Source: Clostridia bacterium (GTDB lineage Bacteria; Bacillota; Clostridia; Oscillospirales; CAG-272). From it: a stretch of 8,390 bases of DNA. The stretch spans positions 1 to 8,390 of the forward strand of contig CAAFLY010000223.1 in the NCBI GenBank assembly GCA_900763885.1, in the 5' to 3' direction. The translations under genes and the position numbers were made by a program. The stretch's first letter is position 1. Each line of letters opens with the position of its first letter. The notes under the pieces are model-generated. The model was not told where the DNA came from and did not search any database. It saw only the letters and a program-made list of their open reading frames with translations. Below, one piece after another: positions 7,618-8,390 of the stretch.

Positions 7618-7649
7618 GTGGAATCCCCTATTCCGCGATGGGACTCCAC
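7618..7649. repeat. Near-perfect 10-bp inverted repeat in the intergenic spacer
   Basis: GTGGAATCCC (7618-7627) and GGGACTCCAC (7640-7649) pair at nine of ten positions around a 12-base loop. A second option competes with it: ATTCCA at 7591-7596 can pair with TGGAAT at 7619-7624, which overlaps the left arm. There is no T-run directly after it, so it is not a plain terminator. The rest of the 7578-7773 spacer holds a weak 4-bp GGCG/CGCC hairpin with T-rich sequence after it (about 7666-7710), and the dyad near 7736. Confidence 0.55.
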
Positions 7650-7687
7650 CCGGGATGATCGGACAGGCGCAAAAACGCATCCGCCAT
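7628..7687 (-). other. Possible 19-codon small reading frame or gene remnant
   Basis: An ATG at 7687 on the minus strand, preceded by GAGGA three bases upstream, opens MADAFLRLSDHPGWSPIAE and ends at a TAG at 7628-7630. In the same frame, beyond the TAG, the sequence remains open and protein-like (GIPLDVYRASMEFAANAK) until it runs into the terminator stem. It may be a short peptide, a decayed gene with a nonsense mutation, or chance. The TAG falls in the loop of the inverted repeat at 7618-7649. No promoter is evident and I recognise no homologue. Confidence 0.15.
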
Positions 7688-7735
7688 TTTTCCTCTTTTT
7701 TTGGCTTTTTTGTGAAATGTAAATCCTTTCGCGGA

Positions 7736-7756
7736 CAGATAGTGTCTCTTTATCTG
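7736..7756. promoter_or_regulatory. Putative operator/hairpin at the HTH gene ribosome binding site
   Basis: CAGATA and TATCTG are perfect 6-bp inverted arms nine bases apart, ending three bases before the GGGAGG ribosome binding site at 7760-7765. A second dyad, GACA-N5-TGTC (7734-7746), overlaps the left arm. The position suits autoregulation by the downstream DNA-binding protein or control of ribosome access. No sigma-A promoter is convincing in 7690-7735. Confidence 0.4.
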
Positions 7757-7773
7757 AAAGGGAGGATTTTTCT

Positions 7774-8169
7774 ATGAACAAAAGCAAAGAAATCGCACAA
7801 ACCACACGCCTTTTGGCGATGTATCGCATGCTCCTTGGCGGCGAATCGCTGTGCAAAAAGGAGCTTGCCGCCCGATACGCCATCAGCGAAAAAAGCATCC
7901 AGCGCGACATCGAATGTCTGCGGAATTTCATTGCGGAAACGGAAGCGGATGGAGTACGGCTTATCTATACACGCCGGGAGAATCGGTATATCCTCGACAG
8001 ACCCGGTTTTCCAAACGGAGATGAATGCGATACCGCCTGTGCCATTGTCGCCGTACTGCGAGATACGCCGGATCTGTCCCCGGATTCCCGCACGGCAATG
8101 CAAGGCTGGATCCTTGGGCAATTGTCCCCCGCAGAGCGGTATCGGGCTTGGAAACGGATGGAAAAGTGA
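7774..8169 (+). CDS. DeoR/WYL-type HTH protein lacking the sensor domain
   Basis: A 131-aa protein with an N-terminal winged helix-turn-helix like that of WYL-family regulators. Helices KKELAARYA (28-36) and SEKSIQRDIECLRNF (38-52) are the HTH, with the QRDI signature of this group. The wing is about 60-75 (GVRLIYTRRENRYIL). Residues 82-131 look like the helical linker that in full-length WYL proteins precedes the ligand-sensing WYL domain. The protein stops at that boundary, whereas full regulators are about 300 aa. Translation past the stop in the same frame gives no WYL-like sequence, so the loss is not a single nonsense mutation. The ATG has GGGAGG eight bases upstream, and a dyad lies just before that. 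The gene converges on the partial Ig-like gene, whose stop is 14 bases away, with no terminator between them. It is probably a transcription regulator, perhaps a truncated one; its target is unknown. Confidence 0.75.
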   Translation: MNKSKEIAQTTRLLAMYRMLLGGESLCKKELAARYAISEKSIQRDIECLRNFIAETEADGVRLIYTRRENRYILDRPGFPNGDECDTACAIVAVLRDTPDLSPDSRTAMQGWILGQLSPAERYRAWKRMEK

Positions 8170-8183
8170 GGAGCGGTGAACCC

Positions 8184-8390
8184 TTATTGGATCACTGTGT
8201 ATAGGATGGAGCCTATCATAACGTTGTCCACAACACGTTGAATGGTGATAAACGATGTACCAGCCGCAAGTCCCTCTACGTATTTCCCATCAAAGGAGAG
8301 CACGTCAGGGTCTGAGATCGTATAGAAATAGCTGTCCTCCTCCGCTGTTCCCGGATTGATATAGTAGACAAGCTGTGAGCGGTATCCCAC
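8184..8390 (-). CDS. C-terminus of an Ig-like (Big_2-type) surface protein, partial
   Basis: Only the last 68 codons are inside the window; the reading frame is open to the edge and ends at TAA (8184-8186). The first visible codon is a GTG, but this is unlikely to be the real start. The sequence shows the pattern of a bacterial Ig-like repeat: YYINPG near the start, then SDPDVLSFDGKYVEGLAAG, then TSFITIQRV in a final beta strand. Such domains are usually repeated in secreted or wall-attached proteins, but no signal peptide, anchor or second repeat can be seen here. No sorting motif follows the domain. Base composition looks lower in GC than the neighbouring genes, which may hint at a different origin. 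Confidence 0.6.
   Translation of the reverse strand: MGYRSQLVYYINPGTAEEDSYFYTISDPDVLSFDGKYVEGLAAGTSFITIQRVVDNVMIGSILYTVIQ

Noticed and set aside
7597..7659. Twenty-codon plus-strand frame starting MLARYTSS
   Set aside because: No ribosome binding site, and it is wholly within the inverted-repeat region. Nothing supports translation.
7666..7710. Hairpin GGCG/CGCC followed by T-rich sequence as a second terminator
   Set aside because: The stem is only four base pairs. It is kept only as part of the structured-spacer observation.

Overview
The window looks like chromosomal DNA from a GC-rich member of the Firmicutes, most likely an anaerobic clostridial lineage of the gut type. This is an inference. 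It rests on a CwlD-type cell-wall amidase beside radA, strong AGGAGG-like ribosome binding sites, and a bacterial GH95 fucosidase that acts on host or plant fucosylated glycans. No species can be named from the sequence alone.

Layout. Positions 1-2894 carry three minus-strand genes: a five-helix membrane protein of unknown function (2295-2894), a CwlD-like N-acetylmuramoyl-L-alanine amidase (1438-2205) and radA (1-1397, only its last codons missing). A terminator hairpin separates the membrane-protein gene from the amidase. The amidase and radA are 40 bp apart and are probably co-transcribed. A divergent intergenic region (2895-3143) holds a good minus-strand promoter and a likely plus-strand -10 element. 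It is followed on the plus strand by a XerC/XerD-type tyrosine recombinase (3144-4199), a cytoplasmic GH95 alpha-L-fucosidase (4346-6610) and, only 12 nt later, an EamA/DMT-type transporter (6623-7522). That block ends in a strong bidirectional terminator. Next comes a structured, nearly gene-free stretch of about 200 bp with several dyads. A short HTH protein follows (7774-8169); it looks like the N-terminal part of a WYL-type regulator without its sensor domain. At the right edge is the C-terminus of an Ig-like surface-type protein on the minus strand (8184-8390, partial).

How the genes work together. RadA and Xer are housekeeping DNA recombination functions, and the amidase is cell-envelope or spore-cortex remodelling. 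The fucosidase and the adjacent transporter form a small probable sugar-related operon. A LacI/cre-like dyad lies just upstream of it, but no fucose catabolic genes are visible. The right end (truncated regulator, low-GC-looking partial gene, dyads) is the least ordinary part.

I found no convincing CRISPR array, tRNA, rRNA, insertion sequence or complete defence system. The most interesting items are modest: the sensor-less WYL-type regulator with a dyad next to its ribosome binding site, the structured spacer containing a hairpin-embedded stop codon in a short reading frame, and the putative operator in front of the fucosidase.
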